This document shows positions 10,516-21,700 of a stretch of DNA of 64,000 bases, one piece after another (within the stretch, counting starts at the first letter, position 1; every line of letters starts with the position of its first letter). The notes below the pieces were generated by a model that was not told the DNA's origin, ran no database searches, and worked only from the letters and a program-made list of their open reading frames with translations. The position numbers and the translations under genes are program-made. Origin of the DNA: Lepraria neglecta (lineage: Eukaryota > Ascomycota > Lecanoromycetes > Lecanorales > Stereocaulaceae); assembly GCA_033220425.1 (NCBI GenBank), contig CM065648.1:3658001-3722000 (forward strand), read 5' to 3'.

Positions 10516-11112
10516 TTTTGTGATGTCTCGCGCTTGCTTGATCGGCTCTCGAGGCAGAAATGTCAATAGAATCCCCAGAATACATTCAAAAATGATGTTT
10601 CAGAACTGGCGAACCATTGTTTTGCTATGAGATTTGTCGAGGTATATGAAAGGCTGCTTCCCAGGGCTTCATCTAATGTGCCAACAGGACAAGGGAAGCT
10701 ACGCTGCATCTACGGGATGAGTCTAGCAGCCCCGCTTTCTAGCGAATCCTGCATCAGCTGGGCGTCATTGAACTACGAGTACGTCACGTCGCCCGCAGTC
10801 GGTACAACAGAAGGAAACGGAAGGAGCGTTTTACGTGAGCCTGCATTAGCTTGCCCCGGGCACACCGTTACCCCGCTACGAAGTGAATTTCATGCCCCCA
10901 ATCGGACTTCCCCATGATAACTCCATTGTTTCCCACTTTGTGTTAGGTCCGTGATCTACAGTATACAGGATTCATCGAAGCACCGAAACCTGACAACATC
11001 CTGTCCAAGGGGTCTCAAGCAAACAAAAGAGAAAGGATTGGTCGCTCAAGTCCACAGCTAATCCCCCATGCCCAAGGCCACCTTTTCGCTCTTGCATTAG
11101 ACATTATCTAAA
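10516..11112. promoter_or_regulatory. Bidirectional promoter region between SDR and acyltransferase
   Basis: 597 bases separate the start codons of two divergent genes of the putative biosynthetic locus. No coding frame is convincing here. A CRE-like core (TACGTCA, 10780-10786; TGACGTA on the minus strand) lies near the middle. Co-regulation is inferred from geometry only. Confidence 0.5.
10780..10786 (-). promoter_or_regulatory. CRE-like element (TGACGTA)
   Basis: TGACGTA on the minus strand matches seven of the eight bases of the TGACGTCA CRE core bound by bZIP factors. A single short match is weak evidence; it is listed because it sits centrally in the divergent SDR/acyltransferase promoter. 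Confidence 0.22.
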
Positions 11113-12474
11113 ATGCCTTGGTCAGAGGTCACTCCTGGGAAATTCCAGCGAGCAATCGGCGAGAATGAAACCTTCATTAAGTTGGTCGGTGACCCAGGTC
11201 ACGCTCTGGGCCGCGAACATTGGGCTATCAACTCCATCGCCACATTCACACCCACAGGCTCTCTCGGGGCTGAAGCCCTGCCTTCTGCCTTTCTCAAGGC
11301 ATGGAAGACTCTCCGTTTCGACCACCCAAGCATTGCTGTACATGCTGTCGATGAGAAAACCCTCGAATATGTAATTCCCGACAGTGCAACTTTAAACAAC
11401 TGGGCCTCTGAGACCTTCCACGTCGTTAAGGACAAGACCGCTGAGGACCTCATCCAAGAAATCAGGCCTTGCTCCTATGTAACCCTCACTTACCTGCCAA
11501 AATCAAATGAGATCTTAGCCCACACCGCACACTGGCGGACAGATGGTATAGGTGTACTACTCCTCATCGACGCGTTTTTTGATCTCGTTATAAGGCCGAC
11601 CCTCACGGATCCCGATACGCTGGTTTGGGGTCAAGAAGTCACTCGTCTTGCACCAGCAGTCGAAGATGCAGCAAACATGCTGAGCGTCCCTACTGATGCC
11701 GTTAAAACCCTCAGCCAAAGGTGCGTAGAGACATTCTACCAAGCAGCTGGTGCAGTAGGCATCCCCTACGCAGGCGAGGCTACTACTCTGCCTAGTGGTA
11801 CGAGGTCCTGCCACTTAGCCTTCAGCGCCTCTGAATCAACCTCCATCGTGGGCCAGTGCAAAGCGAGGGGCTTCTCCGTAACTTCCGCTGTCCACGCCTC
11901 CGTTGCAGCAGCAAACTTCGCTCTCGCCTCTGCAGAGAACAAGGACAAAAATTACACCAGCACTATTCGCTTCAGCCTCCGCCCATACCTGCCTGAGCCT
12001 TACTCAACCCCTGCGTATGCAAGCGGCCTCTATACGACTGGTTGGATGAAAGCAGTCCCTGCGTCAGCATCCTGGATCGATAATGCCAAAGCTTACAACA
12101 ACGAGTACCGCAATGGTTTGAGCAAAGAGTACATTAACTCGCATAGGCAATATGCACTTGGCCTGGGTGACCTGATCCGCACTATGCCACAAGGCGGAGA
12201 TCCTCCTAGCGATGTCGACATCAGTAGCATCGGTATCGCCGAAAACCTCATCATGCCCTTCAAGGGAACCCCGGACAGAGGAGTGGAAGTCCAAAGCATT
12301 TCGGTGGGAGTTGAAATCCTAACTAGGCAGTGCGTTTGCTTCGTCTGGACTTTCAGAGACCAGCTCAACTTCAACCTTGTTTACAACCAGAGTTTCCATG
12401 ATGAGAAGGACACGGCCTTGTTTCTAGGAACAGTGAAGGAGGTTATGCTGCGTGAACTTGCTGTGCACAGCTAA
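11113..12474 (+). CDS. Tri3-like O-acyltransferase (condensation/BAHD-fold)
   Basis: A single exon of 453 residues. HTAHWRTDGIG near residue 137 contains the catalytic HxxxD (HWRTD) as written in trichothecene 15-O-acetyltransferase Tri3 and relatives, CoA-dependent acyltransferases of the chloramphenicol-acetyltransferase-like fold. The C-terminal half has TIRFSLRPYLPEP and a terminal beta region (QLNFNLVYNQSF) in place of the plant BAHD DFGWG. Length matches the family. The start is supported by an A at -3 (TAAAATGCC). It lies head-to-head with the SDR and about 3.3 kb upstream of the PKS on the same strand. The likely role is acylation of a hydroxyl on the PKS-derived product. Acyl donor and acceptor cannot be read from the sequence. 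Confidence 0.8.
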   Translation: MPWSEVTPGKFQRAIGENETFIKLVGDPGHALGREHWAINSIATFTPTGSLGAEALPSAFLKAWKTLRFDHPSIAVHAVDEKTLEYVIPDSATLNNWASETFHVVKDKTAEDLIQEIRPCSYVTLTYLPKSNEILAHTAHWRTDGIGVLLLIDAFFDLVIRPTLTDPDTLVWGQEVTRLAPAVEDAANMLSVPTDAVKTLSQRCVETFYQAAGAVGIPYAGEATTLPSGTRSCHLAFSASESTSIVGQCKARGFSVTSAVHASVAAANFALASAENKDKNYTSTIRFSLRPYLPEPYSTPAYASGLYTTGWMKAVPASASWIDNAKAYNNEYRNGLSKEYINSHRQYALGLGDLIRTMPQGGDPPSDVDISSIGIAENLIMPFKGTPDRGVEVQSISVGVEILTRQCVCFVWTFRDQLNFNLVYNQSFHDEKDTALFLGTVKEVMLRELAVHS

Positions 12475-12807
12475 AAGTTTTGGCGCTGTTTTGTAGACTG
12501 CCCAGCGACTAGATAGACCTAGAAAATATTCGAATCATTACGACTTTAACATCATCTACGATAAGCAGGACGCGATTTGCAGAACCAAAGGGCATGTATC
12601 TGCCCCTGAGGGACTAGAGAGAGTTATACCTACACAATCATGGAGTGGAGGAAGGAAGAATAGATCACGAGGTTTGTTCATTTTCTTTAAACACCATCAA
12701 ACAGGCAGTTCCGAAGACTCTTGATATCTATGTCCGTCCTCATGCTCATCAGATTCACATACACGCTTACGTCTTCGTCATCTAATACCAACAGCCTCCT
12801 CCTCGTT
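12475..12807. other. Intergenic, convergent 3' ends
   Basis: 333 bases between the stop codons of the acyltransferase (plus) and the 7TM protein (minus). No gene or repeat was noticed. Confidence 0.5.
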
Positions 12808-13975
12808 CTACCCGACACTCGAAAGACTTTCGCCAGGCGCGCGCTCCGACTCCCACTCCTCTGGCTTACCACCGTAAAGCGGGCTCCCGTGCCGGCGATA
12901 TGTATCCATGCGAACGAATTTATTGTTCCCATTCACGCTGTCAGGGGAGTATGGCTTCTCCGACGGTATTTTCCCCCCTCTAAGCACGCTCCGCAGGCCA
13001 TGCGTATGTATGCGCTTGCTCAAAGTGAAGATAGTCGGCAGACAGACGGAAATAACTGACACAGGCCCCTCGCACTGCACCCACTCGATATAAGGGATCG
13101 TGGACCAGGTGAGGTCCTCTTCGAGAGCGGACCCGGCTTTGGCGAGGGTGACGAGACGCCCGATGGAGACCACTATAACGCTGTGCCATTTGCCGGGTTA
13201 GTCACAAGGCCGGTTTATTTGCCAACGATGATGAGAGAGACAATCCGACGTACCAGTATCCGCAGACAAACACGCACGTTATTAAGAGCTTCCTGCTTTT
13301 GCTCGCCTGTAAGCGCCACAGCATAGGTAAAGGCATTACCAGTATACAAAAGTCGATAATCATGCTCGGCAACGCAGTCCCAAGGAACCAGCTCCACTGC
13401 GAAAAGCAGTGTCCTCCATCCACACCTGTCGACCATGCCTTCTCAACTGGCACGCATTGGAATATCGTCGAGAACCATGCCGCCACAAGCCACGCTGCAT
13501 TCATACTCCCAACGACCCAAAGTGCGATATAGAACCAATGATTGGTTCGCAAGAAGATTCGGTAGTAGAAGAAAAGCGCTGAGAATTTGGGTAGCGATAT
13601 TCCTGCATCATAGAGGAAGGCGGCCGCGAAAATAACTTTAGGGCCTTGAAGGAGGTCCGCTGGGGGGAGGGTCGAGGCGTGACGGCCGAGGCCTAGGGAG
13701 ATCCACCAGTATATGAGGGCGGATTCGGCGATAATGAAAGGCTTCAACCAACACTTTTAGTTCTCTAGTACAGAGGCGGCGATTTGGCTCTTCTTCGTTG
13801 AATAACTCACCAGCGTCAACATCACAAAGAAATCGTCGAACCCGAATTTATGTATCTGTGTGACGAACACAGACCAGCAACGGAGGAATACGGCCACAGT
13901 TGCCAGTGTCAACATGACTGTACAAAGTGCAATCAAGTCTGCTTGCTTGTCCGCATTCAGGTCTCCGGTCTCCAT
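12808..13975 (-). CDS. Rhodopsin-domain (PTH11-like) seven-helix integral membrane protein
   Basis: Exons inferred at 13811-13975, 13254-13753 and 12808-13180 give 345 residues. Hydrophobic spans can be followed in order: LIALCTVMLTLATVAVFL, then ...FFVMLTLV, IIAESALIYWWISLGLG and VIFAAAFLYDAGISLPKFSALFFYYRIF. Next come WFYIALWVVGSMNAAWLVAAWFST, FLGTALPSMIIDFCILVMPLPML and LLITCVFVCGY. The short GxH/GLGRH loop, FQCVPVEKAW and DFCILVMPLPMLWRLQ are hallmarks of the fungal rhodopsin-domain family related to the C-terminal half of Pth11. There is no CFEM domain. The second exon boundary restores CGY-C-VIVVSIGRLVTL across the intron. It lies inside the putative PKS locus, on the strand opposite the PKS. 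Members are often of unknown ligand and function; a receptor role is possible but unproven. Confidence 0.82.
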
Positions 13976-15735
13976 ATTGAATCCACCAGAGCACAATCTA
14001 GGATTGCTAGTGGAAAGGTATAGAAAAAATCAAGTCTCGGGTGCGGTGTTGAATGCTTTCAAATATTGTCATGGTCTTCGTCTGCGGCACAGCAGGTATC
14101 ACACCAAGAACATCATAGGCTGGTATGCAGCGGCTCGATCATAGCATTTAACATGATAGGTCTGTCGCCGGGCAATACGAACCATGCGGGAAGTAGGTCT
14201 ACACGGAGCATTTGATGCTTTGACTAGATATGGGAAAGAGTCGCACCGTGGGCGAAATGTCGGCTTCTATGCCACGCACTGTCTATGGAGTACATGTCTG
14301 ATGACATCGGAATTTTGGTCAGAGTAACAAAATACGAAGTTGTGTGTGTGGACAACGGAGAGATAAGACTCTCTTGATGTACTGCAGCTTGCAGCTGGAG
14401 GAATTAATTGTGGGTTCAATTGTTTAGGGTGTGTCGATCACTAGCTCATGATTCGCTGGCTTTAGAAAAAGAAAGATAAGCTCGAACATCGAGAGGCTGA
14501 TAGACCATAGAACCTCAAACGTGGAGGCATGCATGCGCAGAATTACGACATTGTACAACGGGCGGCCCTTTAAATCCCGTCTGTCATACACGTGATGGTG
14601 CCTTGGGGGCGAATATCCGTTGGTTCGCTAAACTGATCTTACGTGGAAATTCTACGCAACGCTTGAAACATTGCCTCATAGCAATACGAGCTTAGTTCTC
14701 TCATTCCTGCTTTGGGGCTTTGCGCCGAGCTCCTGCGCCCTCCTCAGCTCATGCAAGGTAGAATCCATGCCGATCGCTGAAGATCGTCTCGGCTCCGCAA
14801 GGCGGTTAGGATTCAAACAAATGAGGTACGATTTGCCATACTGAAAGTAGTCATACGAAACTACTGTCCAATAGAGTTTTCTTTCTGTTTCAAGTATCAA
14901 ATTGTTTTCAACGTTCAAGCCAAACTTTCGCTTACAGAATCACGAGCCATTCGTCTCGTCAAGCCTTCCACCATCTCACCGTCGCATGCCAACATTGGAT
15001 TGCTCATCCACTGTTGTCTGCATGCATGCTCTTGTTCGGTGTCATGTGCTCCTTAACTCGAAAGGAAGTTGGAATTCCGTGCATCATGGAAAATGATAGG
15101 AGTTTAGGCCGCGTCTGCAGACATTAATTCTTGATCCCTCCGCTTTTGAGTTGCTTATAGCGGATGTTTCAAAACAAATCTTGTCTCATGATACAAGTCT
15201 CGTTACGTTCCGGAGTTTTTGCAGGCTTCAATACAAGATGTTGTTACAGGACGACTTCTAAGGCTACTCGATTGGTTTCTTCCCCGACCATGACACTCGA
15301 TATCGAATGGATATCCTAAAAAATCCCCGACGCTTAGTACCACACCTTCTAGCTCTCAGCTTCGTGTCAGCGTCATCTCCTAGCTCCGATCATCCACTTT
15401 CGCAACTTAGCTTGACCATTGGCTTTTGGCATCAAGCCGATCCGGGCCTTATTTGCCACCTCCAGAAGAGTTTCGGCCTCCTTAAGTGGCACGAAATATT
15501 AGTACGTCAACGGTTGTTTCGGCGTTTGGATTGCATATGTCCAAGGCACCAATCGCAAAAAGGCTTGAAGGCTAAGGTTCTGAGAAGAAGCTCGTAAATT
15601 GAGTAGCCGCTTTTGGTCTTAGGCTACCAGTCAAGACCAAGCAGAGATGGTGTGTGTTGCCTCGTGAACATTGAACCTACACTTGTCCACCGTTTTGTAT
15701 TTCAACAGTCCTTCAGGACAGAGTGGTAAATTGCA
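13976..15735. other. Long intergenic region between 7TM gene and PKS (divergent promoters)
   Basis: 1.76 kb upstream of both the minus-strand 7TM gene and the plus-strand PKS. Open frames here (for example 14676-14918 minus, 15307-15597 plus) are short, lack family motifs and have no supporting splice pattern. A small inverted repeat (14481-14493) was noticed. Probably regulatory, but no gene is visible. Confidence 0.5.
14481..14493. promoter_or_regulatory. Small inverted repeat CTCGA-N3-TCGAG in the PKS upstream region
   Basis: CTCGAACATCGAG has perfect 5-base arms around ACA. Binuclear zinc-cluster factors bind spaced inverted triplets, so this could be an operator, but such a short palindrome also occurs by chance. 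Confidence 0.15.
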
Positions 15736-18700
15736 ATGGCCACTGGATCTGGCAACACCAATTGTTCTCTGAGTAGCGTAGCCGTTCAACGAGAACCGAT
15801 TGCAATTGTTGGCATGGGTAAGATCTTCAGTACAAGTCGTTGGAAAAGGTGACTAAAGTCCAGTCAAGGCTGTCGGCTACCTGGTCATGCCTCATCACCA
15901 ACAAAGCTATGGGATCTTTTGATGCAGAAGAAATCGGGTCATAGTGGAGTCCCTCTATCAAGATATAATTCGGAAGGCTTTCATCACCCTGATACAGAGC
16001 GACCCGGCAGCATTAATTCAAAGGGAGGTTATTTCATCCAAGAAGACATTCGCGCCTTTGAAAATGCCTTCTTCAACATTAATAACCTTGAAGCGACATA
16101 CATGGATGCCCAGCAAAGAAAGTTGTTGGAGGTTGTTTACGAATCGTTCGAGAGTGCCGGCGTTCCCCTGAGCAGGATCAACGGATCCAATACTGGTGTC
16201 TATGTTGGAAACTTCACAAACGACTTCATGATCATGCAGTACAAAGACCCGGAGTATTTCTCGCGCTATAGTGCCACGGGCGTTGGTAACACTGTTCTTT
16301 CTAATCGCATAACGCACTGCTTCGACCTGCACGGTCCGTCAGTCGTCCTTGATACGGCTTGTTCGTCATCATTGTACGCTCTGCATTCCGCATGCCTTGC
16401 ATTAGATGCACATGAATGCGATGCTGCCGTGGTCGCTAGTGCAAACCTCATTCAATCTCCAGAGCAGCAGCTTATTGCTGTTAAAGCTGGCATTTTATCG
16501 CCCGACTCGACATGTCACACGTTCGATGATGCAGCCAACGGCTATGGACGTGCCGAAGGGGTGGCATCTTTGTACGTGAAAAGGCTGAGCGATGCTATAC
16601 GGGATGGAGATCCAGTAAGATCTGTGATAAGAGGAACAGCCGTTAATGGGTTAGTCTGTTTCTTTCATCTAAGTCTAGGCGTACCGAATATTGATCGATA
16701 CGTTTGGTTCGCTTACAACTTCCGCTTTTCAGAAATGGACGGACACCTGGCATCGTTCAGCCCAGCGTTAAGGGCCAGGAGGCAGTAATTCGGAAAGCAT
16801 ATCGCCGAGCAGGACTTCCAACAAACGAGACAGATTATGTCGAGGTAAGCACTGTTCAATGAAACAGCTCTAACACAATTCCAATCATCTTGCGAAAGCC
16901 TTCTTTCTGACAACAACGTCTCATTGATGATCCACAGGCGCACGGCACTGGCACAAAGGTGGGTGACCCCATAGAAGTCGAAAGTATCTCCCGCGTCTTT
17001 CACCACAAGACCGGAAGGCCTACCCTCATAGGCGCTATCAAACCAAGTCTAGGTCACAGCGAAGGAGCAAGCGGTATTACAAGCATAATCAAGGTTGTAC
17101 TTGCTCTGGAGCAACATACTGTTCCGGCCACCACGGGCGTCAACAACATCAACCCCAGCATCAAGACTGATGAGTGGAACGTCGAAATTGCCATGGCTCA
17201 CTGTCAGTGGCCTCAGTCGCTTGTACCTCGAGCTAGCGTCAATTCGTTTGGCTTTGGTGGTGCCAACAGCCATGCCATTCTAGAAGCTCCAGATGCGCAT
17301 ACTCCTGTGCAAAATGGCCATGCTGCGCTCCTGAACGGCCATTCTGTTTCTATTCAGGGCGACGCTGACAATACAGATTATCTACTTGCTTTCTCTGCTC
17401 GAACAGAGCTTTCACTCAAACAGATGGTGGTCGACCTTGCTTCGCACGTCTCTCAGCTGAACGAGCCCATTGACTTGCAGGATCTAGCCTGTACACTGAG
17501 CCGTCACCGCTCAAGGCTAACTACTCGTGGTTACCTCCTAGCATCCCAGTCATCATTACAAAGTGACTTAGATCCAAGCAGGCTAAAAATCGAAAACGTT
17601 GGTGTCTCCACGAAGCATCCATTGGCATTCGTCTACACTGGTCAAGGAGCTCAATGGGCTGGCATGGGCTGCCAATTGATCCACCAATATCCAGTCTTCC
17701 GCAATTCGATCAGATGTCTTGACTCCTGTCTCCGGACGCTGGGCAGTGATTTAGCACCACCATGGAATCTTGAGGCATCGCTTCTTGCTCCTGTGGAAGC
17801 AAGCGACATCCACTTGGTCGAAAAGTCTCAACCTGTCTGCACTGCGGTACAAATAGCACTCACAGACCTGCTTCACGACTGGGGCGTCCTGCCCAAGGTT
17901 GTCATTGGGCACTCATCAGGTGAGATCGGAGCAGCTTACGCCGCTGATCACCTCACAGCGCGTCAAGCCATCATGACGGCATTCTGCCGCGGTCTCGCCG
18001 TTTCGAAAAGCCAGAGTATCGGAGCAATGGTGGCAGTAGGCCTTAGTCAAAGCAGGGCGCAGGAGATTATCAACGAGCTAGCCTTGCAGGACAACATTAA
18101 CGTTGCCTGCATCAATTCGCCAGAAAGCTGTACGGTTAGTGGAGATGACGCGGCGATCGAAAAGTTGCACGATGCCCTTCAAAAGCGGAAGATCTTTGTG
18201 AGAAAACTAAAGACTAACGGGAAAGCATATCACTCACACCATATGAAGGCTGTTGGTCCGTTGTATCAGAGTATGCTTGAGTCTGTCTGGCATGCTCCAA
18301 ATGACTGCGCGAATGGCCTTGCTAAAGATGCCTCCAATGGTGAAAAGACTTCCTCGGTGCAAATGGTCTCAACAGTGACTGGCATGAATGTCACCCCAGC
18401 CACAGTCAGCTCACCAGCTTACTGGCGTGAGAATCTGGAGTCACCTGTGAGGTTTGAAGATGCGGTAAGGATAGTTTTGGAAGGCCAGCAACATCACTTC
18501 ATAGAAGTCGGCCCCCATCCTTCCCTGAAGCTTCCCATCGAGCAGACGGCCACAGATTTGGACAAGGCTCATGAGAATTATCTTCATAGCTCAGTGCTCG
18601 TCCGAGACAGGGATGCTGTAGTTACAGCGCTCAATCTCATCGGCACGCTATTCCTGCACGGCCACGACGAGGTCTCATTTGAAAAGACGATAGCAAGTGG

Positions 18701-21700
18701 CCCAGAGTCGGTAGCCCAGAGACCAAGTTTCCTTGTCGACCTACCAACCTATCCTTGGGACTACAGTACACCGACTCTTTGGCACGAACCACGGTCCGTC
18801 ACCGAATTTCGCAATCGCAGATACCCGCGACACGAGCTTCTTGGCTCTCAGATCCCCGGAGGCAGTAAACTGACCACAACATGGCGCAACATTCTCGATA
18901 TCAAAGAGGTTGATTGGCTGAAAGACCACCGCCTTGGCCCTTCCATCATCTTTCCCGCAGCTGCGTATCTCGCAATGGCGGTTGAGGCCATGTGCCAAGT
19001 GAGTGGACTTCAGCTGTATGAATGCCCTGGCATCGAGCTTCGCAATTTTACTTTTCTAAAGGCTTTGAACTTGGACCCAGAACAGGGGCCAAGAGTGGAG
19101 ATCTTCACCGAGATGAGGCAGGAGCGGATTTCAAGCACGACAGCTTCGGAGCGTTGGTGGCACTTCAGCGTCACATCTGTGAGTGGCAATGATGCCTATC
19201 CTACCGCCCATGCAAATGGTCTTGTGAGATTATCAGAGGAGTCGCCGGCATCGATTCATCCTCAGATCGAGCTGAGGAGGACAAACATGGAGCAGCAGGC
19301 TACCCGTGTCTGGTACGACAAGTTCACAAAGGAGGGTCTCAATTGGGGCCCGCAGTTTGCAGTCATGGAAGAAATTTTCTGCGACAGAGCGAGACAGGCT
19401 CACCATGCATCTGCGACCACTCATCTTCTTTGCGGCAACAGCGGTCCAGGAGGACGGACGCAGTACATTGCGCATCCGATCAGTATCGACTCTATGCTCC
19501 AGACAGCTTTCGTAGCCACGACCAGCGGCTGGGTCAAGAACCTTCAAGCCACAGTCCCCGTCACGATGGACTCTGTTCACGTTTCAGCTCCAGCTATGCT
19601 TGACATGAGTACCGGCGAGCAATGGTCCATCGATGCTGTATCTGAGAGAGTGGGTTTTGGCACAGTCAGGATCAATGCTGAACTGCACAACTCCTCCAAC
19701 CAGGTCTTGATGCGCATGAACAATGTACGATGCATAGCGTACCAGGGGAATGTTCAAAGTGAAGTTGTCGAGCAGCGGAACCCCTTGGCCAGAATAGCTT
19801 GGAAACCTGACATTACCGCCTTTGCTGCTGGAGCCAATGCCGACTTCTCGAGATATCTCGATTGGTTCGCCGAGAGCTGCCGAACTGGCGGAATGAAAGA
19901 GGACGGGCCTTCGAAGCGAATGGCAGCCGCATTGGACTTGGTCGTGCACAAGTGGCCGAACATGCGCATTCTCGAACTGGGTGGTCAGCCTGAGGTGTCC
20001 GGTCTTTTCATGGATGTTCTGCGCGCAGAATCGCCTTTGAGAAGGTTCAGCTCCTATGTCAGGGGTATTCCGACTGCAAAAGGGGAACTGCTGGGCTTGG
20101 AAGCACTTACGGGTGAGATTAGCTTCGCTGAAGACAGCAGAACCGCTGAGAGCTTACCCATGGATAAGAAATTTGACCTTGTGATTTTTTCTGGAGTAAG
20201 TGCTGTTCATAAGAGGGTGGTTACGGTTGAATTCGTAATCAATGCTAATAGTCTTGTGTAGTCAATTGAGACGCCAATATCGAATCTCGAGCACTGGGTG
20301 GCACCTTCCGTTACTATCATTGTCAGAGCCCAAGCTGAGAAGATTGCATTACCAGGGGTCCAGTACGAAAAAGTTGTTCAAGAGACAGGCCTGGCTCTGG
20401 CTCCTGTGACAGTTGCCGTGACCATCAGGACCCCTCCAGCAAAGGAGAAGTTTCGTGAACGTCATGTGGTCCTCGTAAGTCCCACATTTATTATTCCCGC
20501 CTCCAAATCTGACCCCAATTCCGTCCAGGTAAATCGCGAGGGCAAATTGTCTGCCATGGACACAAAGATTCAAATAGCGCTAGAATCCTACTTTGGACAC
20601 ACCGTTTCAGTCTTTGGCTTGTCGCAGATCAGCACAACACCACTACCGGCTCAATCCATCGTCGTCTCGACCATAGAAGCAGAGCAGCCGCTACTGAACA
20701 CCATTAGTGAACAAGATAAGACGATGGTAAAGATTATAACGGATAACGCTTCTAAAATCATATGGGTCACCAACGCAGACCTCCTGTCCGGCACACGTCC
20801 AGACTTTGCACTCGTGCTAGGCCTTTCGCGTGCTCTGATGCTAGAGCAACCATCAGTGCAGTTCTCCGTTTTTGATGTTGACTGTGTGTCAACGAATCTT
20901 GACACTACGGCGCGCAATGTCAATAGAATCGTGCAGCAGCTGATTGATGATACAGACCCAGACTTTGAGTTTGCTCAGAGGAATGGTGTCCTTCATACAC
21001 TCCGCTGGGAGCCTGAAGAGCCTCTCAATGCGCAATTCAGGCTCAAGCAGAATGGCGAGACTGTCGACGTTGCGCTGGAGGAAGCTGGCCGCTGCGAGCT
21101 GGGTATAGAGCAGCCAGGCCAGATGGATACTATCCATTTCATAAAGAACAAGTATGAAGACACGCTGCAAGCAGACCACGTGGAAATTCAGGTGAAAAGC
21201 GTAGGCATGAATGCGAAGGTGAGCCACACTCAGCCGAGTCTCGAAAGCAAAAGCGATTACTTATTAGCATATGTCAGGACTTGTATGTCCTGGGAGCTAA
21301 GGTCGATACTAAGAATGCGTCTTGCTCTTGCGAGTGCGCTGGAGTAGTGACCAGCGTCGGAGCAGAAGTTACAGATTTGAAGCCTGGAGATCGCGTGGTA
21401 GCCATGGCCCCAGGCCATTTCGCAACATATGAGCGGCTTCCGGAATGGGCTGTCTGCAAGTTAGAAGACAATGAGGAGTATACTGTTAGTTCCACTCGAG
21501 GTCTCATTCCAAGTTGGTACGTACTTACACGCCATGCAGACTGCTTCGACCATTCCAATCGTCTTTTCAACAGCAATATACGCGCTCAAGTACCGGGCTA
21601 ATTTACAACCTGGCGAGGTTCGCTTTGCCATACCCAGCGACGATTGTGAGGCTGATAATCCTACAGTCTGTTCTGATTCACTCTGCGACTGGCGGTGTCG

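Noticed and set aside
21485-21539. Apparent break in the PKS ER domain
   Set aside because: Explained by an intron (GTTAGT...GCAG) that restores EEYT-TASTIPIVF.
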